Source: S139-23 sp047639315 (GTDB taxonomy: Bacteria; Planctomycetota; GCA-002687715; DRQF01). Taken from it: a stretch of 64,000 bases of DNA. The position numbers were made by a program, and so were the translations under genes. Positions 44,655 to 53,347 of this stretch are shown piece by piece. The stretch is from the NCBI GenBank assembly GCA_047639315.1, contig JBLINQ010000005.1, positions 1 through 64,000 of the forward strand, given 5' to 3'. Numbering within the stretch: the first letter of the stretch is position 1; each line of letters starts with the position of its first letter. The notes under the pieces were generated by a model, which saw nothing but the letters and a program-made list of their open reading frames with translations, was not told where the DNA came from and made no database searches.

Positions 44655-45185
44655 TTACTCGCTCTCGGTCTCTTCCAGTGGACCAATGTCGATCAAGAGA
44701 TCTCCGGGGTTGACGGTTTCGCCAGCTGCGACCGCAACTTGACGAACAATCCCACTGGTTGTGGTCTTGATCTCGTTTTCCATCTTCATGGCTTCGAGAA
44801 CGCACACCGAGTCGTTAGGCGCTACGATGTCGCCAACCTTCACATTCACAGCGACAACAATGCCAGGCATCACAGCAGTCACCGCTTCGCCATCGGTACT
44901 CGCAACATCGCCCGCTATGAGCCGAGCGTTGCGTTCGCGTTCACTCTCAACATTGAGGTCGATACCGCGCCCATGATGAATAACGGTGACCACACCTTCA
45001 TGATCCTCCATCAACAACTCATAAGAGTGCTTATTGACCAAGAGTGAGTCGATTGAGGACCCGTTGGCGCGTTGAAAGTCTGCAGGGAAAGTCTTGCCGT
45101 CGTATTCGACTTCAAAACTTCCGTCCTCCATCTCGTGGACTTCGACGTCCCATTCATTGTCTTCGTGGCTGACGACGTACTTCAT
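44655..45185 (-). CDS. Biotin carboxyl carrier protein (biotin/lipoyl-attachment domain)
   Basis: A 176-residue carrier subunit. The C-terminal 70 residues are a biotinyl domain with the attachment motif VLEAMKMENEI, preceded by AVMPGIVVAVNVKVGDIV. The N-terminal half is a helper domain typical of the alpha-chain middle region of acyl-CoA carboxylases. ATG 45185 overlaps the biotin carboxylase stop as ATGA and has GGAG 9 bp upstream. Last gene of the mce-carboxyltransferase-biotin carboxylase-carrier operon, and likely carrier for propionyl-CoA carboxylation. Confidence 0.9.
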   Translation of the reverse strand: MKYVVSHEDNEWDVEVHEMEDGSFEVEYDGKTFPADFQRANGSSIDSLLVNKHSYELLMEDHEGVVTVIHHGRGIDLNVESERERNARLIAGDVASTDGEAVTAVMPGIVVAVNVKVGDIVAPNDSVCVLEAMKMENEIKTTTSGIVRQVAVAAGETVNPGDLLIDIGPLEETESE

Positions 45186-46675
45186 ATCCGTCGCACTCCC
45201 TTCATGCGTCCGTAACTCTTCCAAGGATCAAGGGCACCCTTGCCACCCACCAGTTTCTTCGCCTTCGTGCCGTGAATGTGCCGATAAATCGCCGCAGCGA
45301 TAATCGAGGCATCCAAGAGGTCTTGCCGCAATTCAGGCTTCTCGAAGGACTCGAGGAACGAGGTGTCATACTCGCCATAACGGAAACGAGCATCACGAAT
45401 GACCTCGCCCAAGAATGGGATGTTCGTCTTGAGGCCCGACAATTTGAATTCGGCAAGCGCTTGCATCATGCGACGAAGCGCTTCATTGCGATCTTTGCCA
45501 TAGCAAATCAACTTCGCCAGCATCGAGTCATAGTAAAGGCCAATTTCCATACCCTGGGACAAAGCCGAATCCAATCGAACGCCCGGCCCTTGCGGCAAAG
45601 TCATGGCTTGGATGGTGCCCACGGCTGGCATGTAGTTGTTGTCAGGATCTTCAGCGCAGACACGAACTTCAATGGCATGCCCGCGAGGCTGGAGGTCTTC
45701 CTGAGTAAAGGACAAGGGTTGTCCAGCGGCGACCTTCAACTGCTCGGTCACGAGATCGACATTGAGAATCATCTCAGTGATCGGGTGTTCAACTTGCAGC
45801 CTCGTGTTGACTTCAAGGAAGTAGAAATTTCGGTCTTTGTCGACAAGGAACTCGACAGTTCCGGCGTTGTCATAACCAAGTGCTTTCGCCGATTGAATGG
45901 CTGCTTCAGCCATAGCCGAACGTAGTTCAGGTGTCATGAATGGGCTGGGAGTTTCTTCCACTACCTTCTGATGACGGCGCTGAATACTGCACTCGCGTTC
46001 ATAAAGGTGCACAACGTTGCCGTGCTTATCACCGAAAATCTGAAACTCGATGTGATGTGGGCCGAGGACGGCTTTCTCGACAAAGACCCGCCCATCACCA
46101 AAAGCCTTAGCCGATTCGCCAACGCTTCGCTCGTAGGATGACCAAAGATCTTCTTCTTTGTGAACGATGCGAATGCCTTTGCCACCACCACCAGCGGTGG
46201 CCTTCAGCATAACCGGGTAGCCGATCTTATTGGCTGCTGCCTTGAGCTCGTCTTCGGTGAAGGATTCAGCTTCGACACCCGGAATGACAGGAACGCCGGC
46301 TTCCTTCATGAGATTCCGCGAATTGATTTTGTCGCCCATCTCATCAATCGCACGCGGATTGGGACCGATGAAGGCAATGCCCTTCTCAGCCGCGGCTCGC
46401 GCGAAATCAGCATTCTCTGACAAGAATCCGTAGCCTGGATGAATGGCGTCAGCCCCGCTCTCTTCAGCGACGGCAAGGATCTTCTCAGTATCCAAGTAGC
46501 TGGTGGCCGCTTCGGGTCCGCCGATGCAATAAGCTTCATCGGCGAGTCGCACTGCGCGACTCAAACGGTCGGCTGTTGAATAAACCAGAACCGTGTGGAT
46601 TCCCAAGGCATGGCAACCACGAATCACGCGGATGGCAATCTCACCTCGGTTGGCAATTAGAACTTTCTCAAACAT
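45182..46675 (-). CDS. Biotin carboxylase subunit of acyl-CoA carboxylase
   Basis: A 497-residue ATP-grasp biotin carboxylase that carboxylates the carrier's biotin with ATP and bicarbonate. Visible: FEKVLIANRGEIAIRVIRG, the glycine-rich ATP loop KATAGGGGKGIR, ECSIQRRHQKVVEETPSPF, and the active-site segment FYFLEVNTRLQVEHPITEMI. It alone could serve acetyl- or propionyl-CoA carboxylase; the neighbouring epimerase points to propionyl-CoA. 7 bp after the carboxyltransferase and overlapping the carrier by 4 bp. Confidence 0.94.
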   Translation of the reverse strand: MFEKVLIANRGEIAIRVIRGCHALGIHTVLVYSTADRLSRAVRLADEAYCIGGPEAATSYLDTEKILAVAEESGADAIHPGYGFLSENADFARAAAEKGIAFIGPNPRAIDEMGDKINSRNLMKEAGVPVIPGVEAESFTEDELKAAANKIGYPVMLKATAGGGGKGIRIVHKEEDLWSSYERSVGESAKAFGDGRVFVEKAVLGPHHIEFQIFGDKHGNVVHLYERECSIQRRHQKVVEETPSPFMTPELRSAMAEAAIQSAKALGYDNAGTVEFLVDKDRNFYFLEVNTRLQVEHPITEMILNVDLVTEQLKVAAGQPLSFTQEDLQPRGHAIEVRVCAEDPDNNYMPAVGTIQAMTLPQGPGVRLDSALSQGMEIGLYYDSMLAKLICYGKDRNEALRRMMQALAEFKLSGLKTNIPFLGEVIRDARFRYGEYDTSFLESFEKPELRQDLLDASIIAAAIYRHIHGTKAKKLVGGKGALDPWKSYGRMKGVRRI

Positions 46676-46682
46676 GGTCGCC

Positions 46683-48233
46683 TCAAAGTGGGATATTGCC
46701 GTGCTTCTTTGTCGGATTCTCGTCGCGCTTGTTCTCGAGTAACTCGAGCGATTGAATCAACCTCTGCCGCGTTTTCGATGGTTCGATCACTTCATCGACA
46801 TAACCATGAGCTGCCGCGACGTATGGGTTGTTGAACTTCGTTTCGTAGTCAGAAACCAACTCATCCAATGTTACTGCAGGGTCTTCTGCGTCTTTGAGTT
46901 GCTTGCGGAAGATGATCTCAACTGCACCTTTTGCGCCCATAACGGCGATTTCTGCTGAAGGCCAAGCAAAATTCATGTCACCACGAACATGCTTCGAATT
47001 CATCACGTCGTACGCGCCACCGTAAGCCTTGCGGGTAATAACCGTGATCTTAGGAACAGTTGCTTCGCAATAGGCATAGAGGAGTTTGGCTCCGTGGCGA
47101 ATGATGCCGCCGTGCTCTTGAGAGACACCGGGCAAGAACCCAGGAACATCTTCAAACGTGACGATCGGGATATTGAAAGCATCACAGAAGCGGACAAAAC
47201 GCGCGCCCTTGACCGAGGCATCAATATCCAAGCACCCGGCCAAGACCGCTGGCTGGTTCGCCACGATGCCGATCACGCGGCCGTCCATTCGAGCGAAGCC
47301 AATGACGATGTTCATCGCCCAGTCTTTCATGACTTCGAAGATATTACCGTTATCGACAATGCCTTTGATCACTTCACGAATGTCATAGGGTTTGTTCGGA
47401 TTCTCAGGAACCATGGAATCGAGCGCCACATCAGCGCGATCCACGGGATCAGTGCAAGAGTGACGTGGTGCGTCTTCCAAGTTGTTGAGTGGTAAGTAGC
47501 TAAACAGCTCACGCGTCAAGGCAATCGCCTCAGCATCGGTCTTGGCTGAGAAGTGAGCAACTCCACTCTTAGAGTTATGCGCCTTGGCGCCGCCAAGCTC
47601 CTCGCGGGTAACATCTTCATGGGTGACAGTCTTCACGACATCAGGCCCAGTGATGAACATGTAACTGGTGTCCTCGACCATCGTCACGAAGTCGGTGATT
47701 GCAGGTGAATAGACCGCACCGCCAGCACAAGGACCCATGATGACGCTAAGCTGCGGGATAACACCTGATGCAAGCGTGTTACGCAAGAAGAGATCGGCGT
47801 AGCCACCCAGACTGACGACACCTTCTTGGATGCGCGCTCCGCCGGAATCGCACAAGCCGATGACAGGCTTGCCACCCTTCAATGCCAAATCCATGACTTT
47901 GCAAATCTTGGCGGCATGAGTCTCAGACAAGGAGCCACCAAAAACGGTGAAGTCTTGAGCGAAGACATAGGAGAACCGGCCATCGATCTTGCCGTATCCA
48001 CAGACAACGCCATCGCCGAGGAAATCTTGCTTCTCCAAGCCGAAATCCCGACACCGATGACGAGCAAACATGTCGAGCTCAACGAAGGTTCCCGAATCGA
48101 GCAGTAACTCGATTCGCTCTCTCGCCGTTAGCTGACCGCGTGCATGTTGGGCGGCAATTCGAGCTTCACCACCACCGAGCTTGGCCTGCTCGCGCATTTC
48201 TTGGAGTCGACTAATCTTATCTTCAGCACTCAT
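46683..48233 (-). CDS. Acyl-CoA carboxyltransferase (propionyl-CoA carboxylase beta type)
   Basis: A 516-residue crotonase-fold carboxyltransferase. Features: LTARERIELLLDSGTFVELD, GDGVVCGYGKIDGRFSYVFA, the N-terminal oxyanion region SGGARIQEGV, GPCAGGAVYSPAITDF, and the C-terminal GKHLGG-like VITRKAYGGAYDVMNSKH. Length and motifs match PccB/MmdA. It takes carboxylate from biotin to propionyl-CoA. Its start and the stop of the epimerase gene share one base (TAATG). Confidence 0.93.
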   Translation of the reverse strand: MSAEDKISRLQEMREQAKLGGGEARIAAQHARGQLTARERIELLLDSGTFVELDMFARHRCRDFGLEKQDFLGDGVVCGYGKIDGRFSYVFAQDFTVFGGSLSETHAAKICKVMDLALKGGKPVIGLCDSGGARIQEGVVSLGGYADLFLRNTLASGVIPQLSVIMGPCAGGAVYSPAITDFVTMVEDTSYMFITGPDVVKTVTHEDVTREELGGAKAHNSKSGVAHFSAKTDAEAIALTRELFSYLPLNNLEDAPRHSCTDPVDRADVALDSMVPENPNKPYDIREVIKGIVDNGNIFEVMKDWAMNIVIGFARMDGRVIGIVANQPAVLAGCLDIDASVKGARFVRFCDAFNIPIVTFEDVPGFLPGVSQEHGGIIRHGAKLLYAYCEATVPKITVITRKAYGGAYDVMNSKHVRGDMNFAWPSAEIAVMGAKGAVEIIFRKQLKDAEDPAVTLDELVSDYETKFNNPYVAAAHGYVDEVIEPSKTRQRLIQSLELLENKRDENPTKKHGNIPL

Positions 48234-48637
48234 TATTTGGCTTTCTCACTTAGCTCAATCAGGACACCGCCAGTGCTCTTCGGATGCACAAATGCAATCC
48301 GGCAACCGCCAGCACCAATCCTTGGAGTCTCGTCAATGAGTCGAAGACCCTTGGCCTTAAATCGTTCGAGGGTCTCTTCAATGTTATCCACCGCCAAGCA
48401 AACATGGTGGATGCCTGGGCCACGTTTTTTTAGGAAGTTGCCGATGGGAGAGTCGTCCTCGGTCGGCTCCAAGAGCTCGATGGTGTCATTGCCACCTTTG
48501 AGTTTGGCAACCCGGACTTTTTGTTCTACGACCGTTTCGAAGCCACAGAATTCGAGGCCCAGCACGTCCCGATATACGGAAAGTGCCTCCTCTAAATTCG
48601 GGACCGCAATTCCGATGTGATCAACCTTTTCAATCAT
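48233..48637 (-). CDS. mce: Methylmalonyl-CoA epimerase
   Basis: A 134-residue VOC-fold epimerase that converts (S)- to (R)-methylmalonyl-CoA. MIEKVDHIGIAVPNLEEALS carries the first metal-binding His, the second module has GPGIHHVCLAVDNIEETL, and the end is the family's GVLIELSEK. First gene of the propionyl-CoA operon; the mutase itself is not in the window. Confidence 0.93.
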   Translation of the reverse strand: MIEKVDHIGIAVPNLEEALSVYRDVLGLEFCGFETVVEQKVRVAKLKGGNDTIELLEPTEDDSPIGNFLKKRGPGIHHVCLAVDNIEETLERFKAKGLRLIDETPRIGAGGCRIAFVHPKSTGGVLIELSEKAK

Positions 48638-49439
48638 GGCTTCCCCCGACCCCCAAAAAGAGCCCTATCTCTTTACCTGGCATAGTTTTACGAATTCTGG
48701 CAGTGCCCAATGATAGCACAATTAGAAAGGCCGTCAATCCGCCAGGAGGAAGACTCTATAAAGCCCTATTGAGGAACGATGATCTCGAGGCCCATGAAGT
48801 CTTCTTGGTCGACACGCCAGGCCCCGGCGCATGGCCGCAAGAGTTCTGAGGCGGGTTGTATGATGCGGCAGCTCAATCTCGATTTGGTCGAGATCGCTGG
48901 TGATCATCATGACCCGAATCTTGCGCGCCATGAGCCCGAAGGTTGTCTGATCGCCGGCAACTTCTTGTTTGAGAAAGAAAACGTAGCGCCGCACTTGCAC
49001 TGGAAGGCCCATATCCCGAGCGAACAATCCGACTTTGGAGTTCTCGGCAATCTCATTGAGAACCGCATTCAAGAGATGCCATCGGTCGGCATGACGGAGA
49101 TGAATGACAGGGTCAAATCCTTCGGTTTTCGTCGCCACCTCCAAGACCGCACTCACTGCTTCATCATTGATGAAAATCTCGGCTGCTTCTTATTCGAAGA
49201 CGGTTCGGATGAGGAGTTTGTTATCGACGTTTGAATTGAGCGAGATGTCACCCGATTCTTAGATTCCCTGGCGTGCCACTCTCGCTTCGAACGCACGCGC
49301 CCCCACCAACGGCCAATGCCAAAGAGCAAGACACCAACAAGCACTTTCACCTAGTGATCAACATTGAGTTCGTCTATCAACTCAATGACCTTGCTCATAC
49401 TTTCCAACTCTCTCCAATCGGATATTGCGCCGACTTTGC
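48638..49439. other. Region without an intact gene
   Basis: About 800 bp. A minus-strand frame spanning about 48830-49235 reads like real protein (LIRTVFE, then EAAEIFINDEAVSAVLEV, and VGLFARDMGLPVQVRRYVFF) but is broken by a TAA at about 49199. The overlapping plus-strand ORF (48779-49234) is probably its antisense. I cannot name a family, and a decayed gene is the best reading. Confidence 0.35.
48830..49235 (-). pseudogene. Possible decayed gene of unknown family
   Basis: The longest conserved-looking stretch contains DRWHLLNAVLNEIAENSKVG and MARKIRVMMITSDLDQIEIE. The in-frame TAA lies a few codons upstream of it. There is no recognisable start or ribosome site. Evidence rests on protein-like composition only. 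Confidence 0.25.
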
Positions 49440-50258
49440 TCAGTCTTTCTTCGTCACAGCGCGCATGTATTCTGGGTTCGTCGCGATGGAATTGTGTCCG
49501 ACCCCTTTGAGCTCAACTAACTCGGCCACACCCGGCGAAAAATGCTTCATCAATGCTTGCGATCGCTTGGGCGCAATGATCTCGTCAAGCTCGGCAATGA
49601 CAACAAGAGTTGGTGCAGTCACCAGCGGCGCCTCACGCCAAGACTCGAATTTATCGTGGAGCATCAGCCCCACAGGAAACACCGGAAATTGACCCTTGGC
49701 GACGTTCAAAATGCTATCGTAGGGCGTAACCAAGATAAGGCGAGAGACTGGCTTCTTGGACGCCACATGGATTGCGATTCCTGACCCAAGGCTTCTCCCC
49801 ACGACGATGACATGCTCATGTTCTTGATGAACCTGATCAAACATCGCTTGCCCGTCAGCGAAGAGAGCATCTTGGCTCGGACTACCACTGCTACCGCCAT
49901 AACCACGATAGTGAACCATGTAGATCGCATGCCGCGGAAATCCGTGCGCGAACCTATCAAGGCTGGCAGACACATCTTCACCATTCCCACCAAAGTACAA
50001 GACAGCCTCATCAAAGCTTCGAGGACGCACTGAAACCTGGAGCGTAGCGCCTTCGACCTCAAATGCTCTCAAAGTACTTTGACGTTCTTTTGGCACCCGA
50101 GTTGGATGATAGAGCAGTGACCGCTGGAAGAAGAACAGAAGAAGACAGATGCCCAAGTAAGTAGAAACAACGATCACGATCATGCGTCGAATGGCTCGTT
50201 TCTTTGGTTTCTCGGCAACTGAGCCGGGGTTTGATTGCGGTGACAAGGTCGAAGCCAT
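49440..50258 (-). CDS. Membrane-anchored alpha/beta hydrolase
   Basis: A 272-residue protein with one N-terminal membrane helix (IVIVVSTYLGICLLLFFF, about residues 28-45) and an alpha/beta-hydrolase domain: YFGGNGEDVS (oxyanion loop), YRGYGGSSGSPS, nucleophile elbow VVGRSLGSGIA with Ser, acid in IAELDEII, and His in KGVGHNSI. This matches the BEM46/YfhR-like membrane hydrolases. ATG 50258 is preferred over the longer frame from 50300. Its natural substrate is unknown. Confidence 0.85.
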   Translation of the reverse strand: MASTLSPQSNPGSVAEKPKKRAIRRMIVIVVSTYLGICLLLFFFQRSLLYHPTRVPKERQSTLRAFEVEGATLQVSVRPRSFDEAVLYFGGNGEDVSASLDRFAHGFPRHAIYMVHYRGYGGSSGSPSQDALFADGQAMFDQVHQEHEHVIVVGRSLGSGIAIHVASKKPVSRLILVTPYDSILNVAKGQFPVFPVGLMLHDKFESWREAPLVTAPTLVVIAELDEIIAPKRSQALMKHFSPGVAELVELKGVGHNSIATNPEYMRAVTKKD

Positions 50259-50358
50259 TCCATCTAGAACAAGGAAAATAACAACACCACGGATCCCCAA
50301 GTCTATCGAAAATGGTTTAGCATGGCTCGATCAAATCCTCACTTGAATGGAGTCTCTC

Positions 50359-50922
50359 ATGGAATTCCTAACGGAACTCTGGTTACCAATTATTCTCTCG
50401 GCTGTTGGTGTCTTCGTAGTCAGCTCGATCATCCACATGGCTACACCCATGCACAAGAAAGACTGGGCCCACCTCGATGGCGAGGAAGACATCTTGGCCG
50501 ACATGAGAAAGGGCGACATCAAGCCTGGCAATTATATGTTCCCTGCTGCCCAAGATATGAAGGACATGAGCAACCCTGAATACATTGCCAAATGTGAGCG
50601 AGGCCCGGTCGGCTACATGATCATCTTGCCCAGTAAGATCTGGGACATGAACAAGAGCTTGCTTCATTGGTTCCTCTATTCGCTTCTCATCAGCGTCATG
50701 ACAGCATACGTCTCCGAGTTTGCTCTCAAGGGACCCCAAGAATTCAGCGAGGTGTTCCGTCTTTCAGGAACAGTCGCAACGATCGCCTACGCCTTGGCTT
50801 CTTTTCCCGATTCGATCTGGAAAGGGATCAAGTGGGACGTGACGTTCCGGTTCATGGTCGATGGCATCTTCTATGGCCTGACGACCGGTGCCATTTTTGC
50901 CGCCATGTGGCCAGCCCCTTAA
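50359..50922 (+). CDS. Integral membrane protein of unknown function
   Basis: A 187-residue protein with four predicted membrane segments: LWLPIILSAVGVFVVSSIIH, LLHWFLYSLLISVMTAYV, LSGTVATIAYALASF and DGIFYGLTTGAIFAAMW. A hydrophilic loop between TM1 and TM2 contains DWAHLDGEEDILADMRKGDI. ATG 50359 has GGAG 6 bp upstream and is better than ATG 50347. No family is recognised; similar proteins with a central polar loop are annotated only as hypothetical. Confidence 0.6.
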   Translation: MEFLTELWLPIILSAVGVFVVSSIIHMATPMHKKDWAHLDGEEDILADMRKGDIKPGNYMFPAAQDMKDMSNPEYIAKCERGPVGYMIILPSKIWDMNKSLLHWFLYSLLISVMTAYVSEFALKGPQEFSEVFRLSGTVATIAYALASFPDSIWKGIKWDVTFRFMVDGIFYGLTTGAIFAAMWPAP

Positions 50923-50946
50923 CCACTCGGTCTCAAGCGAGGCCGA

Positions 50947-51348
50947 TCAGGATTCGCGATAGCCAAGAACAACGAGCAAGCATGGTCCACTGTGTATCGT
51001 GGTCATGTTTGCTTTTTCCGCCATGGCAATCGCCGCCGGAGACTCAGCCCCAGGCTGCATCCAAATGGCGGAGATGCCCAATTCAATCGCCTCTGCGATC
51101 AACTGCTCAGTAATCTTGGGCGGCGTGATGATAGAGAGAGCGACTTCCTTTGGGCGCTCAATATCTGACAACGACGCGATGGCCTTGACCCCTTCAATCT
51201 CCGTCGCCCGCGGATTCAGACCAATAGCATCCCGCCCATTCTGCAAGTAGCAGCGAAGCACCTTGTTGCCATACTTCATGCGGTTCGTCGAAGCTCCAGC
51301 CACAACAAAACGGTCGTAGGCCAAAAAATCCGTGGTGTCGTCACTCAT
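50947..51348 (-). CDS. CoA-binding domain protein
   Basis: A 133-residue Rossmann-type CoA-binding protein: FVVAGASTNRMKYGNKVLRC, GLNPRATEIEGVKAIASL, and ISAIWMQPGAESPAAIAMAE with the family's final GPCLLV. This is the YccU-like family of single-domain CoA binders with unknown in vivo ligand. Its start overlaps the stop of the Hsp33-like gene by 4 bp, making a two-gene operon. Confidence 0.85.
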   Translation of the reverse strand: MSDDTTDFLAYDRFVVAGASTNRMKYGNKVLRCYLQNGRDAIGLNPRATEIEGVKAIASLSDIERPKEVALSIITPPKITEQLIAEAIELGISAIWMQPGAESPAAIAMAEKANMTTIHSGPCLLVVLGYRES

Positions 51349-52121
51349 TCGTCTTCTCCGTCAAAAAGATCTCTACGTATTTGCCAATGCCTACCGCATC
51401 GCGGACATTGGGCCTTGAGTGTCTCGTCTTCGGCAAAGAACTCATCACCCTTACCGGCGTACATCTGCCGCAGTGCTTTCGCCAAGCGCTTCGGGTCACA
51501 ACCACATTGAAACCAGAACTCTTTTTCGTCCAAAAGAGCCAGGCCTTCAATGCCTTTGACAGCCGTCTCTCGGTCAAGACCTTCGAGCCACATCCTGTCC
51601 TTCTTAGGCAGACTCGCGACCATCAGAAAACGGTTGTCTTCCAAATCAAAGAACTTCGCCGGAGCTTGATCCGAACGGCGGCAATATTCCTCAAGAATCA
51701 CCAAAACATCAATTCCGGCGACGTCAATCACTGACGTTGAATCTGCGCCCTTCGCACGTTGCGTTTGAACATAGAGCCGATTCATCCCCAGGTCTTTGAC
51801 CCCCGCCACCCAAGGACGACCCGTGACGCGTCTGTCACTGGCGCTGCCCGTGACAAAGATGTTGGTCGGAGGCTTGCAAATATTGAGAGTAAAGGCGCTC
51901 GTCTCATCCAATGGTCGACAGGAGTGATAAAGGGCACATCCCGCCAAGGCCTGACGCATCATGAGATTAGTCAGGGGACTGTCGTCATGCTCCCAAACCG
52001 AAGCATGGGAATCATAAGCCTCATGCAGTGCCTCAAAATTGCCGATGGCGAAAATAGCTTCCCGCTCTTTGTCGAGATAGCGCTCGATTGTCACGCTACC
52101 CGTGGAGTTTTCATTGCTCAT
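51345..52121 (-). CDS. hslO: Hsp33-like redox-regulated chaperone
   Basis: A 258-residue protein with the Hsp33 C-terminal zinc centre: Cys-X-Cys in FWFQCGCDPKR and Cys-X2-Cys in LKAQCPRCGRHW about 30 residues later. It also has the substrate-binding core (LTNLMMRQALAGCALYHS, ILEEYCRRSDQAPAKFF). Oxidation releases zinc and unfolds the linker, switching on holdase activity under peroxide stress. It is 30-40 residues shorter than E. coli Hsp33, and the N-terminal core is the more diverged part. First gene of the operon with the CoA-binding protein. Confidence 0.8.
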   Translation of the reverse strand: MSNENSTGSVTIERYLDKEREAIFAIGNFEALHEAYDSHASVWEHDDSPLTNLMMRQALAGCALYHSCRPLDETSAFTLNICKPPTNIFVTGSASDRRVTGRPWVAGVKDLGMNRLYVQTQRAKGADSTSVIDVAGIDVLVILEEYCRRSDQAPAKFFDLEDNRFLMVASLPKKDRMWLEGLDRETAVKGIEGLALLDEKEFWFQCGCDPKRLAKALRQMYAGKGDEFFAEDETLKAQCPRCGRHWQIRRDLFDGEDE

Positions 52122-52153
52122 ACGAGATTATGCAAAGATCTGAACTTCAATTC

Positions 52154-52229
52154 CACCTGTACCGTACCAGGTCTACAAGCGTCGGTTGAAACACCTGTAC
52201 CGTACCAGGTCTACAAGCGTCGGTTGAAA
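52154..52229 (-). repeat. 38-bp exact tandem duplication with REP-type hairpin (left end of transposase locus)
   Basis: Two identical 38-bp units, 52154-52191 and 52192-52229. On the minus strand each carries GTAG followed by ACCTGGTAC-G-GTACAGGT, the REP layout of a GTAG tetranucleotide plus imperfect hairpin. One unit overlaps the last codons and stop of the transposase gene. Confidence 0.8.
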
Positions 52230-53185
52230 AGACGCAGCGGACTATTCTCCAACGCCATCGACCCAATCTGCGATACCAAGCCCACAAGTTCTGGGTTTGA
52301 CTCCATAAGAAATCGATATCGCTTGTAGGACTTAGTTGAAGCTGTCTCACTACGCTGCGTCTTGTTCCCAATCTCGACGAAACTGAGGCCGCAGAAGTCC
52401 CGGAGCAATCCAGATGACATGTGCTTCAACATCATACCGGCACGGACAGGACATTGTTCCGTAAGTCGCTGTATTGAGCTTTCAGATCTTCCTATCGCGA
52501 TCAGGATAGACCGGGGGTCACAAATCGGAAGGCCTGGCTTGGTTCCGTCAGCGAGTTCGGCTTTCCTTGTCATCCAGTCGAGAACGCGTTCAGGGCTCGA
52601 GTGCAACAACAAGTCATCGCATTCGTTCTTGCGAGGTTTACGGAGGTGGCTCTCCACGACAAACGACAGCGCGTTGTAATCGCCTGCTGACAAGTGAATG
52701 TCATCTGACATGCTGAACGGATTTGGGAACCACCGCGGGGGCTTTCCCGGTCGTCGGTAGAAGGCGCTGCAAAACTCATAGTCACTCGGTCGTTCAACCA
52801 TTCCCGCCTGGACAGGATTATACTCGATGTATGGCCCGAGGATCTGACTGTACTCATCGCTGTCCACCAATTTCGACATAAACCGTCCACGGACCAAGGG
52901 GCCATCGCGATGGCGCGAACGATTGAAATACCTCGAATAGCCCAACTGAATGTGGTGCATTGCTTGATCAAGCTGCCCCGAGACACTCACTACGAACAAA
53001 TGGTAGTGAGTCGACATGAGGCAAAATCCGAGAAGCACAATTCTCTTCTTCCGAACCTCCCTCGCAATCAACGAGAGGAAAAACCTCATGTCTTTGCGAG
53101 ATTCAAAGAGAGTACGCCGGGCGATACCACGGTTCATTATGTGGTGGCGAGTATCGGGACCATCTGCGCGTTCGATTCTTGACAT
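52211..53185 (-). CDS. REP-associated tyrosine transposase (Y1/HUH type)
   Basis: A 324-residue transposase of the IS200/IS605 Y1 superfamily. It opens RHHIMNRGIARRTLF and carries the HUH motif in LMSTHYHLFVV (His-Tyr-His) and the Tyr region in GPYIEYNPVQAGMVERPSDY. Residues about 200-324 add a DnaA-like helix-turn-helix tail (GLLRDFCGLSFVEIGNKTQ), as in long RAYTs. All three catalytic parts look intact. The stop codon lies inside one copy of the 38-bp repeat. Confidence 0.88.
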   Translation of the reverse strand: MSRIERADGPDTRHHIMNRGIARRTLFESRKDMRFFLSLIAREVRKKRIVLLGFCLMSTHYHLFVVSVSGQLDQAMHHIQLGYSRYFNRSRHRDGPLVRGRFMSKLVDSDEYSQILGPYIEYNPVQAGMVERPSDYEFCSAFYRRPGKPPRWFPNPFSMSDDIHLSAGDYNALSFVVESHLRKPRKNECDDLLLHSSPERVLDWMTRKAELADGTKPGLPICDPRSILIAIGRSESSIQRLTEQCPVRAGMMLKHMSSGLLRDFCGLSFVEIGNKTQRSETASTKSYKRYRFLMESNPELVGLVSQIGSMALENSPLRLFNRRL

Positions 53186-53259
53186 TCTTTCACCTCTTAC
53201 AGTGAGGTCGTACTAATTCGGCGAGGTGGACCGATTATGACGAGAATGTGATCTTTATT

Positions 53260-53347
53260 GTGGCGAAAGCGAGGGGGATAGACCTGGTACGGTACAGGAG
53301 GTTGTGGCGAAAGCGAGGGGGATAGACCTGGTACGGTACAGGAGGTT
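53260..53347 (+). repeat. 44-bp exact tandem duplication with REP-type hairpin (right end of transposase locus)
   Basis: Two identical 44-bp units, 53260-53303 and 53304-53347, each GTGGCGAAAGCGAGGGGGAT followed by AGACCTGGTACGGTACAGG and AGGTT. The second unit runs into the stop codon of the neighbouring membrane-protein gene. An older relative is at 15212-15247. Confidence 0.8.

Larger units (their letters stand above)
52154..53347 (-). mobile_element. REP-associated tyrosine transposase locus
   Basis: A RAYT gene bracketed by REP-type hairpins in opposite orientation, each present as an exact tandem pair (38 bp on the left, 44 bp on the right). The shared core is CCTGTACCGTACCAGGTCTA, inverted between the two ends. 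Relics of the same core lie at 14.6-15.25 kb. RAYTs are thought to move REP sequences; the perfect identity of the duplications suggests recent events. Confidence 0.75.

Noticed and set aside
45272..45925. 217-codon plus-strand open frame
   Set aside because: Antisense to biotin carboxylase with clear family motifs.
52154..53347. CRISPR array
   Set aside because: The repeats are exact back-to-back duplications (two units each side) without spacers, and a transposase gene lies between.
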